NCBI GenBank assembly: GCA_039566865.1
Contig: CM076953.1
Coordinates: forward strand, 6,324,001 to 6,388,000
Reading direction: 5' to 3'
DNA from: Aurelia coerulea
Lineage: Eukaryota > Cnidaria > Scyphozoa > Semaeostomeae > Ulmaridae
DNA length: 64,000 bases
Shown: positions 48,075 through 62,100 of the stretch, piece by piece
How positions within the stretch are numbered: the first letter of the stretch is position 1
How the letters are laid out: each line of letters opens with the position of its first letter
The notes under the pieces: generated by a model
What the model was told of the DNA's origin: nothing
The model's input: the letters and a program-made list of their open reading frames with translations, nothing else
Database searches by the model: none
Made by a program: the position numbers and the translations under genes

Positions 48075-49622
48075 TATGTAAATGCAATGTTAGAAACTAA
48101 CTGCGATATAATGATAATAATAATGATGGGGATAGTGAGGAGAATAGGTAAGGTAAGAGAGTGAGTAGATTAGGTTACTTACAACTGTGTTTGTTAGCGG
48201 TCTGTGGTTCTGTTCAGTCCGTTGGGTGAGAGAGTGTTCGCTAAGTCAATGAAGTAATTTTCCTTGGCTCGTCTAACACTCTCTCTGGTGTCATGTATCT
48301 TAAGTAGCGGTAGTAGTTGTAAGTCTTGTACGGAGTGATTGGGTTTACAAAAGTGTTCTGCAACCCCGGATGTGTCGGAACGTTTGTTTATAATGTCTCG
48401 TCGGTGTTCGTTGAGTCTGTCTCTTATGCGTCGTCCTGTTTGTCCTATGTATTGGCAGTCAGTCTTTTTGTCGCGTAAGCATCGTTTGCATTGTAGTAAG
48501 TATATGACGTTAGTGGAGTTGCAGTCGAGGCTTTGTCTTATGTTGAAGGTTTCGTTGGTGTTTGTGAAAGTAACTGTGTGTGTTCCGTCTTGTATGTGTT
48601 GGCATGTGTAGCAGTCGCGTCGTGATGGACATTTAGATATTCCTCTGGGAGTGGTGGTAGCGTCATTTTTCATTTTGGCGCGCACCAGGTATTCCCTGAG
48701 GTTTTTTGGTCTGCGGTTACTTAGTATCGGTGGGTCTGGGAAGACTTCCTTACAGTTTGTCGAGTTTTGTAATATGTGGAAGTTGCTGTTAAGTATGGAC
48801 GTTAATTGTGGTACACTAGGGTGGTAGGTAACCACAAATGGTGTTCTGTTGTTACGTTTTTTCTGTTTCGTTTGTAAGCTGGATTGTCGCGTTATTTTGG
48901 AAGCCTTCCGTATTTCGTTACGTACGTGTTTGCGTTTGTATCCTCTGTTTGTAAGGTATGTAAGCAGTTGATTTGTGCGTTTCTTAAGAGTGTCATTGTT
49001 GGAGCAAATGCGTCGTAATCGTAGTGCAAGGCTGTATGGTATGGACTTTTTCGTATGTTTGGGGTGGGCGGATGTGCTGAGGAGGTATTGGTGTGTGTCT
49101 GTGGGTTTGACGTAGAGGTCTGTCGAGATGCTGTTGTCTTCGTTAAGTATTACTGTGACGTCTAGGAAATGTGTGCTGGTGGAAGATATGTCACTGGTAA
49201 ATTTGATGTTGGGATGGATGTTGTTGAGTGTGCGTATAAATTCTGTGAGTTTTTCCTCTCCGTGAGTCCAAATTAAAAAAATGTCGTCGATGTAACGCCA
49301 CCAAACAAGGGGCTTGTGAGGTGCGTTTTTTAGGGCATTTTCTTCAAAGACCCCCATAAAGAGATTTGCATATGGGGGTGCCATGCGAGTGCCCATAGCT
49401 GTGCCGTGTTTCTGTAAGTAGAACTGTCCGTTAAACTCAAAATTGTTGTTGCGTAAAATGATGTCTATAAGGTCACAGATGGTTTGGGTGGGAGGATTTT
49501 GTGTGGTGCGTTTGTCAAGGTACTCCCTGGCAGCCTGAACGCCTTCAAAGTGGGGTATGTTAGTATAGAGTGAAGATACATCTAAAGTAACGAGAAGCGA
49601 TTAGAGGGAAGGGTGCTCCGAA
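47669..49622 (-). mobile_element. Penelope-like element, left copy of the palindrome, 5'-truncated
   Basis: Minus-strand copy. Its frame (48,194-49,396 and further upstream) codes MGTRMAPPYANLFM, YIDDIFLIW (catalytic YxDD), and a C-terminal GIY-YIG endonuclease (VIYLLQCKRC, CQYIGQTGRRIRDRLNEHR). Its 400 residues are identical to the right copy. A one-base deletion near 49,601 (CTAATCGC against CTAATTCGC) breaks the frame further 5'. The 3' region has a TAA array (48,001-48,063) and a hammerhead-like motif. Confidence 0.92.
47748..47776 (-). ncRNA. Hammerhead-ribozyme-like core (Penelope 3' region, left copy)
   Basis: Minus strand: CTGAAGA, one extra A, a perfect 7-bp stem GTCCTGC/GCAGGAC with loop ATG, then GAAA. 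Penelope-like elements are known to carry hammerhead motifs. The extra base before stem II and the lack of an obvious stem III leave activity open. Confidence 0.6.
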
Positions 49623-51256
49623 TTCGTCAGTGACACCCTTAACCCTCTCGTCTTTAAACTTCCATCCTTCCTTAAAGACACAACTCACTTTCTTAATAAG
49701 CTCTCTAATATGGGCACCCTTCCCTCTAATTCGCTTCTCGTTACTTTAGATGTATCTTCACTCTATACTAACATACCCCACTTTGAAGGCGTTCAGGCTG
49801 CCAGGGAGTACCTTGACAAACGCACCACACAAAATCCTCCCACCCAAACCATCTGTGACCTTATAGACATCATTTTACGCAACAACAATTTTGAGTTTAA
49901 CGGACAGTTCTACTTACAGAAACACGGCACAGCTATGGGCACTCGCATGGCACCCCCATATGCAAATCTCTTTATGGGGGTCTTTGAAGAAAATGCCCTA
50001 AAAAACGCACCTCACAAGCCCCTTGTTTGGTGGCGTTACATCGACGACATTTTTTTAATTTGGACTCACGGAGAGGAAAAACTCACAGAATTTATACGCA
50101 CACTCAACAACATCCATCCCAACATCAAATTTACCAGTGACATATCTTCCACCAGCACACATTTCCTAGACGTCACAGTAATACTTAACGAAGACAACAG
50201 CATCTCGACAGACCTCTACGTCAAACCCACAGACACACACCAATACCTCCTCAGCACATCCGCCCACCCCAAACATACGAAAAAGTCCATACCATACAGC
50301 CTTGCACTACGATTACGACGCATTTGCTCCAACAATGACACTCTTAAGAAACGCACAAATCAACTGCTTACATACCTTACAAACAGAGGATACAAACGCA
50401 AACACGTACGTAACGAAATACGGAAGGCTTCCAAAATAACGCGACAATCCAGCTTACAAACGAAACAGAAAAAACGTAACAACAGAACACCATTTGTGGT
50501 TACCTACCACCCTAGTGTACCACAATTAACGTCCATACTTAACAGCAACTTCCACATATTACAAAACTCGACAAACTGTAAGGAAGTCTTCCCAGACCCA
50601 CCGATACTAAGTAACCGCAGACCAAAAAACCTCAGGGAATACCTGGTGCGCGCCAAAATGAAAAATGACGCTACCACCACTCCCAGAGGAATATCTAAAT
50701 GTCCATCACGACGCGACTGCTACACATGCCAACACATACAAGACGGAACACACACAGTTACTTTCACAAACACCAACGAAACCTTCAACATAAGACAAAG
50801 CCTCGACTGCAACTCCACTAACGTCATATACTTACTACAATGCAAACGATGCTTACGCGACAAAAAGACTGACTGCCAATACATAGGACAAACAGGACGA
50901 CGCATAAGAGACAGACTCAACGAACACCGACGAGACATTATAAACAAACGTTCCGACACATCCGGGGTTGCAGAACACTTTTGTAAACCCAATCACTCCG
51001 TACAAGACTTACAACTACTACCGCTACTTAAGATACATGACACCAGAGAGAGTGTTAGACGAGCCAAGGAAAATTACTTCATTGACTTAGCGAACACTCT
51101 CTCACCCAACGGACTGAACAGAACCACAGACCGCTAACAAACACAGTTGTAAGTAACCTAATCTACTCACTCTCTTACCTTACCTATTCTCCTCACTATC
51201 CCCATCATTATTATTATCATTATATCGCAGTTAGTTTCTAACATTGCATTTACATA

Positions 51257-51342
<86 letters not shown>

Positions 51343-51655
51343 CATCATCATATTATTATCACCATCAGCATTATTATTATCATTATTATCTTGATTAGCA
51401 TCATCATCATTTTACTACATACATTACATAACCGTTATAAACCTAACCCATATAACCTCTGCGTAGCCATCATATCTAACCAATCACGTGTTACTTCTCC
51501 TTTTCAAATCGCTGTACATATTCAAATTTTTATTATAACTGTCACATTACAGCCCTGAAGAAGTCCTGCATGGCAGGACGAAATATTGGCAAACATTAAA
51601 TTAATCGTATTTGCTGTTGTTTTTTGTCGTGTTGCGGTGTTTCTGCCTTTCAATT
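49623..51655 (+). mobile_element. Penelope-like element, right copy of the palindrome, 5'-truncated
   Basis: Plus-strand copy. The frame is open from just after a TAG near 49,602, through the spacer (LPSFLKDTTHFLNKLSN), to a stop at 51,137. It has LLVTLDVSSLYTNIPH (motif A), MGTRMAPPYANLF (motif B), WWRYIDDIFLIW (motif C) and the GIY-YIG domain at about residues 370-440. The N-terminal RT motifs are missing, so it is probably not autonomous. The 3' part has a TTA array (51,262-51,345). Confidence 0.92.
51555..51583 (+). ncRNA. Hammerhead-ribozyme-like core (right copy)
   Basis: Identical to the left-copy motif, on the plus strand. Confidence 0.6.
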
Positions 51656-52780
51656 TATTCATTTTTTCGTCATCGCAAGCATCTTCGGATCCGGCAATCG
51701 ACGTTGGTATCGTGGCCTTTACTTTTTCAAATTATTTTAACTTTCAGTAATCAAATAATGAGAGATTCAAGAAACTTTCAGTGCTTGGTCAAATTATTAG
51801 TTCCTTACAAAAAATACGTGTAGAATACAATAAAATACAATATATTCATCATTGCATATATTCAAACTAAAAAAAACTCTCGACACACTCATACACTATA
51901 AAATTCGGAAAGGAATGATGCGCCGAAGGAAGTGCCTGGCTGGGCTTTCTCATTCAATTTAGATTGGTAGATTTTATATTGGTAGCAATTTGAATGTCAC
52001 ATTTGAAAAAAGTCCACATATCTCTGCATTCTGCATGATTTTACGGACATAGTAAGATAAATGCCCGATTTAGTTAACCTGGTTTGCAAATAGCTTTCTC
52101 TGGGTCGCAAACCAAAGTGAAACAATCGAGGAACACTCTAATAAGTGGGGATCGTAGAACCAGACAGTTCGCGAATGTTAGCCTTTCAGAAAGATTGTAC
52201 AGTTATTGGGCTCTTGGTTATACAAATGGCGGATTTACAGTTTTTTCCTCTCAACGGATTGCAGATTTCTTCACTGACTAATATTCAACAGGTCCAGTTG
52301 CTACACAAATTACGTAAACATCGACGACAAAATACCATATTCGATGTACTTCAGGGGAGAGGTCCAACTATTTTCTCTTGTACCCCTTGTACCAGCTGGT
52401 GTTAGTTTTTAGTTTTGGAAATCGCGAAAACGATAACGAGACAACCGTCTGTGAGATAGAACCGAGGTTGTATGTGCAAAGTGCGGAAAGGCCGTTGTGA
52501 AGGTTTCAATTAAATTTAGGGACGGTTTCTCAACCGCCTACGACCCCCACCAATGATATAAGAGGAACAGCTCCCAGAAATTTCACAAAACATAAGGCTG
52601 TGACCAGACCAAACGTTACACAACTCGGAAACGAGATGTTAGCTTCGGAAGGCGCATTATTCCAGAACGAAAGTATTTAATACCATTGATAATTCAAACA
52701 TATTCACAAAAAGGATCCCATTGTTTCCTGCATATAAAACGCCCAGTCCCACTTTTAATACTAAACAATCTTCATGAATG

Positions 52781-53191
52781 TTATTTTACATCACAAAGCA
52801 ATGCAACTCCTCTCAGTGTCCAGTGGTCCGGATTTTGCATCGTTCTCAATTGTAAGCAAAAGATATAAGTCAAATCCGTTCTCCTGGGTTTTTTGTATAC
52901 TGGACATTCGTACAGTTTCGGGTCTTTACCAACCACTGAGTTGACAGCATAAACATGGACCACAGGCAATGGAGTAAACAAAACTTTTGGTTGTGGTTCC
53001 ATCAACCTGCAGTTACGCCGGTCCCAGCCAGCCCCATCAAGGAACAAACCATGGATATAAACACCCTCCTGCGGTGGCACATTGACGTCTTCTTTCATGA
53101 ACTTGGTTACGTCATTAGCAAGGACGACACTGTCTAGTGCCCAGCCTTTGTGCGCTCTCGTTATTTCTTGTCTCATGGCTGTCAGGAAACC
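52781..53191 (-). CDS. Dynein heavy chain last exon, stop
   Basis: 136 codons plus TAA. Starts [20 protein letters not shown], contains [15 protein letters not shown], and ends [17 protein letters not shown], the DNAH5/8 C-terminus. Acceptor attacag|GGTTTC. An ATTAAA on the minus strand about 25 bases past the stop may serve in polyadenylation. Confidence 0.97.
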   Translation of the reverse strand, partial: GFLTAMRQEITRAHKGWALDSVVLANDVTKFMKEDVNVPPQEGVYIHGLFLDGAGWDRRNCRLMEPQPKVLFTPLPVVHVYAVNSVVGKDPKLYECPVYKKPRRTDLTYIFCLQLRTMQNPDHWTLRGVALLCDVK

Positions 53192-56100
53192 CTGTAATGA
53201 TAAAATGATGCAATTTACATGCATTAAGCAGATGCCAGATAAATGAACTTTCTTCTTGGTATTCAGAATGGGTTTGTGTCACCTTAACGTGATTATTATT
53301 GCATTTCAGTTCTGCAGAGTAACGGTTAAAACAGCCTAAGCAATGATTCCATCATGATTTGATCGATGAATGTGAATGCCCAAATCAGGTCATCATTTTC
53401 ACTATGATATTATGAGTCCCTGTTGAGCAAGGATTACTGCAGGCATACAAGGGGCTCTTGAGTATTCAAATCATAATCTAGAAGTAACTAGATTCTTTAT
53501 GAATACAGTAAACATCTGCGGATTGCGGATAAGAACCTAGTGGATTAAGAACCTACTAGAGGCTTAAATTGTCAAATTGTCAATTGTTTAAGAGAACCAA
53601 TCCATTGTATTCATTGTTCAAGAACCGAGACTGACTTTCGAAATTGTAGGTTCTTATACGCGGGTGTTTACTGTATACTTCACTGTAAGAAGAGTCCTTA
53701 AAGGGGCTCCGCCTCCAAATTTCGGTCGAAACAGTGATTTTGAAGTTTTTGATAGGCAATATCACACAGACGTTTACCTGTTTTTTCGAAAATGAACGCA
53801 TAATTTGAAGATAGATCTTTGTACTTCACAGAGGAAAAATCCAAACATTCACATCTCTTACGATTGCTGGGATATAAGTGGTTTTGAACGAATACTCTTT
53901 GGTGGCTTGGGTGAAGCCATCAAACAAACTGCAGACAAGAATGGAGAACAATGGACACGTGCGGTGTTTACAGATTTGTTTACAGTTTGACGACGGAGCC
54001 CTCTTAAAATAGGCACAAGAAAATAACACGTGAGTATACCAATAGTTATAACACGACCCAGTTGCATAACTATTACCCTAGCTGCCAGATTCACACATAA
54101 CCCTACTTTTTGGTTGGGTATGCACATGGGTATGGGCAACTGGGTATATTTAACTATCCATAACGAAACATAGGGCTCAAATCTTTAAAAAGGTCGGTGT
54201 AAAATTCTATTGCAATTTTCTTTGAAATAAAAGGCTTGGAAGGAACTTAGGGTTTTTTGCTGTAAATCTACCGTGGCAATTTATTGATATCTTCCTTAGT
54301 TTCAAGATGGCAGCATTTATTAAATTTGAGGCTATCCCGCTATAGGTTAAACGTCGTCATCGAACCTAATTTCTAAATAGAGCGACCTAAACTAGAAAAG
54401 CTACAGATTTCTGCTTCAAAGTAACCACCATGTTTGTAGGCCTTCATAAACTATGGTTACAGTGTTTTATCTCGAAGAATAATCAACAACATCTCAGGTT
54501 TTATAATGTTTCCTTCAGACTTGAGTTTAGGATTTACGATGATTTAAATGTTTTTTTCGAGAGAAAAAGTCACGTTTTCCATGATATACGCATGCCTTTT
54601 CGGAAAATTAAAATAATTGCATTAATTGCTGCTCCATTTGCGACAAAAAAAAAAACAAGATATCAAGAAATGCGCCTTTCCACGGCAGATTTACAGCAAA
54701 GTAACATAAGTTTCCTCTCTTAAGATTTACCATCCAATTCAAAGAAAAATGCCATATAAGTTTCTAGCCACCAAAGATGCCTTTTCTATACCGACCTTTT
54801 CAAAAATTTAAAAGATTTGAGCCCTATCATAACGCCATGGGGTAACTTCAATAAAGAAAACGGGAGTGTGCTATTTTGAACTTTGAAATATACTCACAAA
54901 TCTATATGGGTTTTACAAACCATAACCTGAAAGAGTTTCTGTCTTCGTGTTAAATTAAATAAAGGCACACCCCAAGGAGTACGAACATTAACATGTAAAT
55001 TATTAACTTCAACAAAATGATATCGTGTCCAAAGTTATGACCTTAAAAAGTTGCAATCTCTGAAAATGTTACCCCTAACGTTAACGAACATTACTGAAGA
55101 TGCTGCAAACGATACCTCAAAACTCATTTCTAAGTTTTAAAGCTACCAAAAATGATGGCGCATCTTGCACCATCATATATGGAAAATACCTCATATATTA
55201 GAAATCCAGACTCAATAGCGGTGTTTCGAGCGATGGGGACCTTGGGTAGGGAGCAGTGACGGGGACGGTTGTTGTCGTTGTTGTCCTCGGCTGGGGTTCC
55301 GATTGCTCACCATTACATTTTGGCCTGACATCTAATGTGAAACCGGCTCAAATATCTATTCGTAAAATGTCTTTATAATTAGCATTTCTATCTGTATTAG
55401 TTGTAGCGTGGTATGGTATAGTAGTTTATATTAGTTGTATTTTAGTTTATGTTAATCCCAGGGGGTAGACATCATATTTTGCTCCTTCTGGCCCCGTCCT
55501 TGTAGTGTGGTATAGTAGATCGTAGGTAGTGTCTTTAGTCATTTTGTAGTAAACGTTTATGTTGAATATAAAAAAACACCCCTGTCTTGGGTCCTTACCT
55601 GTGGATTAAAGAATCCTGTCATCCAGAAATGATGTGGTCTTCCGTTAAATAACCAATTAGCAAACTGAGTATTTCTTTCAATCAGCTCAGTAAACCAGAA
55701 GCCAAGAGTTGTTGAGTCCCATGAAATCTAGAATGAATTAGAATAAATGTAGCAAAAATCGACTTAATAAATTGTTTTTTCTATATTTCTACCTTGCATC
55801 CGAAGGTAGTTGTAGGACGCTGAGAAGCTGAGCTTATCGAAGCAGCGTCCTGGTCCTTCCTTTCGATGCGCCCACATCTCGGGATTCCAATAGCCTGGAA
55901 TTACAGGAAGTTGCTAACTCTCCTCACTCTACATTGCAGGTTCAGTAGGGCGGGGACTCTAACCATTAGCCTTCAGATTGGTCTAAGTCATCTTCGCTCA
56001 AACGAAATGAAAATCGTATTAAATGGGCAAATTTAAGCATAAGAATAAAATGCTAAAAAGGCTAAAGGATAATGGTTGTTACATGTTTCATTTGTCGATT

Positions 56101-59100
56101 TGATCGAATGGCTCAAGATAAAATTGAGCTGTTTTAGCATGTAAGCGGGCGAAAATCTTAATTCATTGGAATTAGTTCGAAGGATAACTTGTGTGTATTT
56201 GAATCATTTGCAACGAATGGCAAGTATAGGTTTTTATTTGCACAGCCACGCATGCAAACAAATGATAAGGCGATCATTTCCAAAGCCCTTTTAATTCTGA
56301 AAATCGATTCTAAAGCAAATTTTGAATTCTATTTTGTTGGAAAGAGATCGAAAAATTAATAAAAAGAGTATTTGAGCTGAATTGATAAAAATTGATAAAA
56401 ATTGATAAAAAGATAAATTGATAGCTGACAGATAATTGTAAAATCATGAAATAAGTCACCTTTCTCCAGAGTCCTGGTACCCTTGCATCGAATATATTAT
56501 CCAAGGCATCTCTAAGGTTCTCACTCATAATGATGGTACCATCGATAGCGAGCTTCAAGTCTACTAGTGTTGTTCTCACAATTGAAATCACTTTCTGCAT
56601 TCTGTCAACCTCTTGTCGTAGGAAGATGTTCATTGGCATTAGAGCTCCCATTTTTGACAATCTTCCACGAACCTGGATTAGTAAGAACACAAATAAATTA
56701 CTATTGTAATTTATACCGTGTGAATAAGAAAATGTTAGACGTTGTAAAGCTTGTGGCTATGAAACCATTTCTCTCATTCCAATGAACTGATAATTTCTGT
56801 TTAGTTAATACAGTAGAAACCCGCATAAAAGAACCTACCAAAATGAGAATCGAGAGGCTGTTTTTCCTAACTTATGGACCTTGTAATTAAGAACCTGTTT
56901 CAGTTTGATGAAAATATGTTCTTATTGCAGGGGAAGCGAAGTTGATCCTTGATCGTCGTTATTAAGCTGATTTTTGCCCCAGTTGGCTGTTAAAGTTTGA
57001 ATCTCCTCCCCTGCTGTTTGTAAGCTTAGGGTTAGTTATCAGGTCCATAACAACTCTACCAAAATAAAATACCAGGTCTTAACACCTTTGGTGCAGACTC
57101 TAAAAGGGCCTATACAAGGCACACTTCAAATAAGAACCTTTATACCTTGAAATTCGTATTAGTACCTTTAAAATAAGAACCTACTTCAGCCTGGTTCTCA
57201 AAAAAGTAGGTTCTTATATGCGGGGATTTACTGTATATCAACTTACAGAAGAAAATTCAGTTTGTTAAAATTTATCGCATCATTCTTAATTTACAACGGA
57301 TTTAAAATCATCGATCAAAATTTGTCAGCTATCAAGCCTCAATATTATAGCAAATAGTCGAAAAATTGCTAAATGGCGTTCCAAAGTGTCTACAATTATA
57401 CGTTGGAGCGATAAAATAAACCAATACAATTCGATTGTTGGGCTAAACTGCGAGCAGATTTGACCAAGAGCAATAACTGCGACGATGTAATCAGTCTAGA
57501 ACAAAGTAAACAACAACCATCAGCACCAACCTCATGGGGTATATAATCATCTGGCAGCTTCTCCAGCATTTCAGTGGCCTGCCTCGCAACTACCGATTCT
57601 CGAGTTTCGCCTCCTCCACCAGAACTATCCTTTGGTTGAATGTTGACAATAGTGTCCAGGACATCAACAGCAGTTTTTGTTTGATATGTGATGTCTGCGT
57701 TTGGGTGGAGTCCAAAGGCCTAGAAAACAATTCAACAAAATAAAGAGTGCGCCTCGAAATCAACTTCAATTCAAATGACTTTTTATGCAAATAAAGGTAC
57801 GATTAAACGAGTTGCCAAGATAGCTTCAAATGAATTTACTCATCACGTGAGATATGTAAACTGCAGTTAGGTTCCCCTGAGATAAGTAAACTGCATTAGC
57901 GGATAGAATAAGGTCAAGGAGCTACAAAGTATAAACGCAAAGAACAGGGTTAACGATATTAAACGTTGATAGTGATTCTGAAAGTACAATATACACTCCC
58001 ATCCCATCCCATCCCATCCCATCCCATCCCATCCCATCCCATCCCATCCCATCCCATCCCATCCCATCCCATCCCATCCCATCCCATCCCATCCCATCCC
58101 ATCCCATCCCATCCCATCCCATCCTCCCCTACTTTGAAACATAAAAATGACATATATAGGGTGTCCCACAAAAAATTACGTTCCCTTTGTGCGGGTCCTG
58201 TGGAGGAGCTGCGCGTGCTGATCATATCGGAAAGCAGAGCTACCGTAAAAAGTTTATCATGGATCTACTATCATGGATGGATTGCAGGCAGCAAGAGCAA
58301 ATTATGTTTTCTGGTAGGCTATGATCTACTTTTTCAAATGTATCAGCAAAAATCAAAACAATTAAAGCATTCAATTTAAAAAGAGAATGTGACAACTTAC
58401 TCATGTGGCAACTAACCCCTGTCTTCCGTACTTGGGTGATTTCCTTCTTATCACTGCATTAGTTGCCATACATCTAATTGCTGAACACTCTTACTGCACA
58501 ATTAAAGAATATGAAAATACCAAAAAAATTACTTACTTCTGGAGAGTCCACCATTGGTAATTCATCAATATGCGCTTTGAAGTCATTAAGGGAGATGCAT
58601 TTTGGAATTGTGTATCCTTGGTAAAACTTGAAAATGTCACCAAACATATTTTCGTGGAACCAGACACGACAGAAGGTATTCAACAATCTTTTATCAAAGT
58701 CATCTGTGACACGACCCCCGTATTGTACTTCACCGAGCATGTACCTCACTGTTGTCCATGACACACCCTGGAATTTAAAAAGGAAAGGTCAGAAATTTTG
58801 CTTTGACGAAAAGACCTTTGATAAAAAATTCGTTTGACATTAATCGAGGGGCAAGTCACTCCAAATATCTCGTACACTTTCGTCAAAAATCTTCACAAAA
58901 TCTTAGAAATCCCAAAGAAAATCGTAAACATTTTCAAAAATCTAAAAAAAATCCCAGAATTCTTTCCCCAACAAATGATACGAATTCTCAAAAAAATCTT
59001 TTCACAAGTCCTTGAAAATCTGAAAAATCGTTCAAATCCTCAACAATGTGGCAAAATCTTGAAATCTCGAAAAGCCTTAGAAATAACCAATAATCTATAA

Positions 59101-62100
59101 ACAATTGATGAAAATGCCTGCTTGTGACTGCCTTCCTCTGAGCCATAATCTGATTTTGTCATCGATCGATATTTTTTGTCTGATTTTACAGCGCTACTAG
59201 GGAAATAAGACCCTCACTGGAGCGACAACAACAACATCAATTCAATTCAACGAGATGAGCGTAAGTTGAAGGCTGTCCTCGTGGAATGAGGCTAGACTGA
59301 TTACAATTCGTCGTTTTTTATATTTCTTATTTTATATTCAATAGATAAGTAAGTAAAAAAGTTTTGTAATTGCGAGCGAAAACTAGGAACAATCTGTGAT
59401 AAGTCTAGAATGAGGCTACCACTCTATATTAAGTCAATTTTAAGTCAACGAACAATAGACGATTGCGCTAAAGATGGCAGCGAGGATTTTTTTACCAAAA
59501 TGCACTGCGTTCTTTAATTGAATTCTTATAGAATCGCTAAAGAATCTTAATTAGAACGCAATGCATCTTGGTAAAAAATTCCTCGCCGCCATCTTTAGCG
59601 CAATCGTCTATTCTAGAACCTCACCTTTTTAAGATCCATATCGTCTAGATGATTCTGAACAAATTGGACACTTGCAGTGAAATCAGATGAATTGAATTCA
59701 TACGGGATATTCCATCCGAGTGGACCGAATTTACGTCGTTCTTGAACCACTGTGTGTAAGAAAGCAACCGCAAAAAGCATCGGTTTCCATTGTGGTAGGG
59801 TGATCACATCCAGTTGGTCCTGGTAGGGAAAAAAAATTGTGGTTATGTACTGTTTCTTTAAGCTAAAAAATTAGGAAATTTCATTTCATCTGTTCAGGTT
59901 TCTCTAAAAGTGAAAATGCATGAATTTATGTCATTTGTAATTGTCACTTCACTTAAAGAGGATGTAGAAGCTAAAATTCCAAAAAACATGACTTTTATCT
60001 CCATAAGGCAGGCATGCAGCTGCAGATATTAGCCTCGAATTCATTTGCATCGCTGCAAGCCACAGGGCTGCAAATTATTAACACCCGTAAAACGCTCACT
60101 AAAAATATGTGCCTACGTTTTATGCTCTACCAGAATGCCTGTGCCCGCAGAATGAGTACCAATGGCTCTTAAAGCAGCTTTGTGATTGCTAGGCCACAAT
60201 CACACATGAAAATCACTGTGAAAATGCAAAAGCTCATGGCGAGTACAGAGTATTTAAAAAGAAGCTACATATTTTTTAAAGGAACTTGGATCAGCACTTA
60301 GTACTAAAAGTTTCTTAATTTCGCATGAAAATTTCGGTGTTTTAGTAGTAAAAGTTTCTTAATTAGTTTCTTATTTTTTGGGCCTAAAATTGCCGCATTG
60401 TTCGAAGTTGAGCCTTCTTCTCGACAAAGGGCTTCCATTTTGCACTGACATTGTCATCAAGAAGAAGCCATGCACATCAAGGCAAAAATTTACCAATTTT
60501 CAAGAAAAGACGAAGGTACCTTTGTTAGAGAGACATATAGAAATAAAGTTTTAGAGTTTCTTAACTGTTCTCGAGCGTAGTACTAGAGTTTCTTAAATTT
60601 TTGGTCATCGTAGTACTAGTTTCTTATAAACCAGTTTCTTAAAAAACGTGTAGCAATCCAAAGATTCTGATGTGACAATTTTCGCCTCGGCTACCACAAC
60701 ATTTAGGACAAATCAATGTGCGAAACATCTGTCAGAATTTGTCATGATGAAAATAACAATTCTTAATGTGGTCTTTATGCTCAGCTAACTGACAACTCAC
60801 CTGAGTAATGCCAGCATACGTTCTCTTGAGACCAGCCTTGATTCCCTGTGGCGGCTCATTTGTGAATTTGATTGACATCTGGAGCATATTGATGGGAAAT
60901 TTAGGGTGAACTTCTGTTGTCATCCATAATCTGAAGTTTTCATGAACATTGTCTGTGGCTATAATCTACAAGGAAGATAGGAAAAATCTTCATCGCAACA
61001 CTGACCTGACATCTGGAGTGAAACTGAATCTAGTATAGTATCCTTTAATTTATAAATGTTCGTAGCGTGACTGTATACGGTTTAACGTTTCGTGTTTTTA
61101 GATATTGGCCATGGGGTAGTCATAATCTTTCGCTCCCCATGGTATCGTACCTGTAGTGTCGTATAGTAATTAGAATTAGGTATAGTAGAATGTAAAGTAT
61201 CTTGTAAAATCTAATATTTGAACAAAAAAAGGATAGTAAAAACGTCTAAATTACATTTTCGTGGCACAGAAAATCGGTTGGTCCAGTCAGGCTGGTAATG
61301 ATAAATTGCTTCCTTCTACGCATATAACAGAATAGTTTGCCAAAAACAAATCTTGTCAAACTGCGTTACAAAGTATAAAGTAGTCGAGGAAATCAAAGGT
61401 CCATCGGCTTTCTGGCCTATCACCACGTACAGGAACTGACATTAGTATCTTCGTGTTTCGGCCTTCTCGTCGTATATTTTGGCATTTGCTGACACTATAA
61501 AATACACATTTTACGACTGAGCTACGATAATTTTTAAAATTTACAACTGTGCGGAAGAACATCAAATCTTCAACTCGGCGTAAAAAGGTGGGTGTAAAAT
61601 TCTGTGATCTATTTCTTGTGACTGAGTGGCTTGAAACAGACTTCAATTACTTATCTTTAATTCTACCGTTGGAATTTTCAGAAGTTTTCAATATTTTTCG
61701 AAATTTCAGCATATGTTACATTTTAACTCATTTGAGGGTGAGACGTCATCAAATTTCTAAATCATAAACCATAAAAGTGACAGACTTTTGCTTGATAACA
61801 TATTGTAGACATCCATAAACTATGGTCTTCTTCGAAATTATTTCATGTTGCTTCAAACAGTTTAGAAATTACGATGGATTTAAGCTTTTTTGAAATTTTT
61901 TGTTGAACTCTTAAAAGTAGAAAAACACTCTAATTCTGAAAATATTGAAGATTTCAGAAAAATCCAACGGTAGAACTATAGAGAAATAGCTGAAGTTTCT
62001 TTGAAGTCATTGAGATTAAAGAAATAAGTAACTGAATTTTAAACCAACATTTTTAAAGATTTGGAACCTATGCTGTACGGAAGAAAGCAAGAGTTACCGT

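Noticed and set aside
47773..48087. His/Tyr/Ile-rich frame and its mirror at 51,244-51,558
   Set aside because: They translate the TAA/TTA microsatellite in the Penelope 3' regions.
48339..48611. Antisense frames inside the Penelope copies (also 50,720-50,992)
   Set aside because: Shadow frames of the RT/GIY-YIG coding strand.
28010..58200. CRISPR array or prokaryotic operon signals
   Set aside because: The repeats are microsatellites and eukaryotic transposons; genes have spliceosomal introns.
57866..58379. GWDGM and SHPIP repeat proteins
   Set aside because: Translations of the (CCCAT)n microsatellite in several frames.
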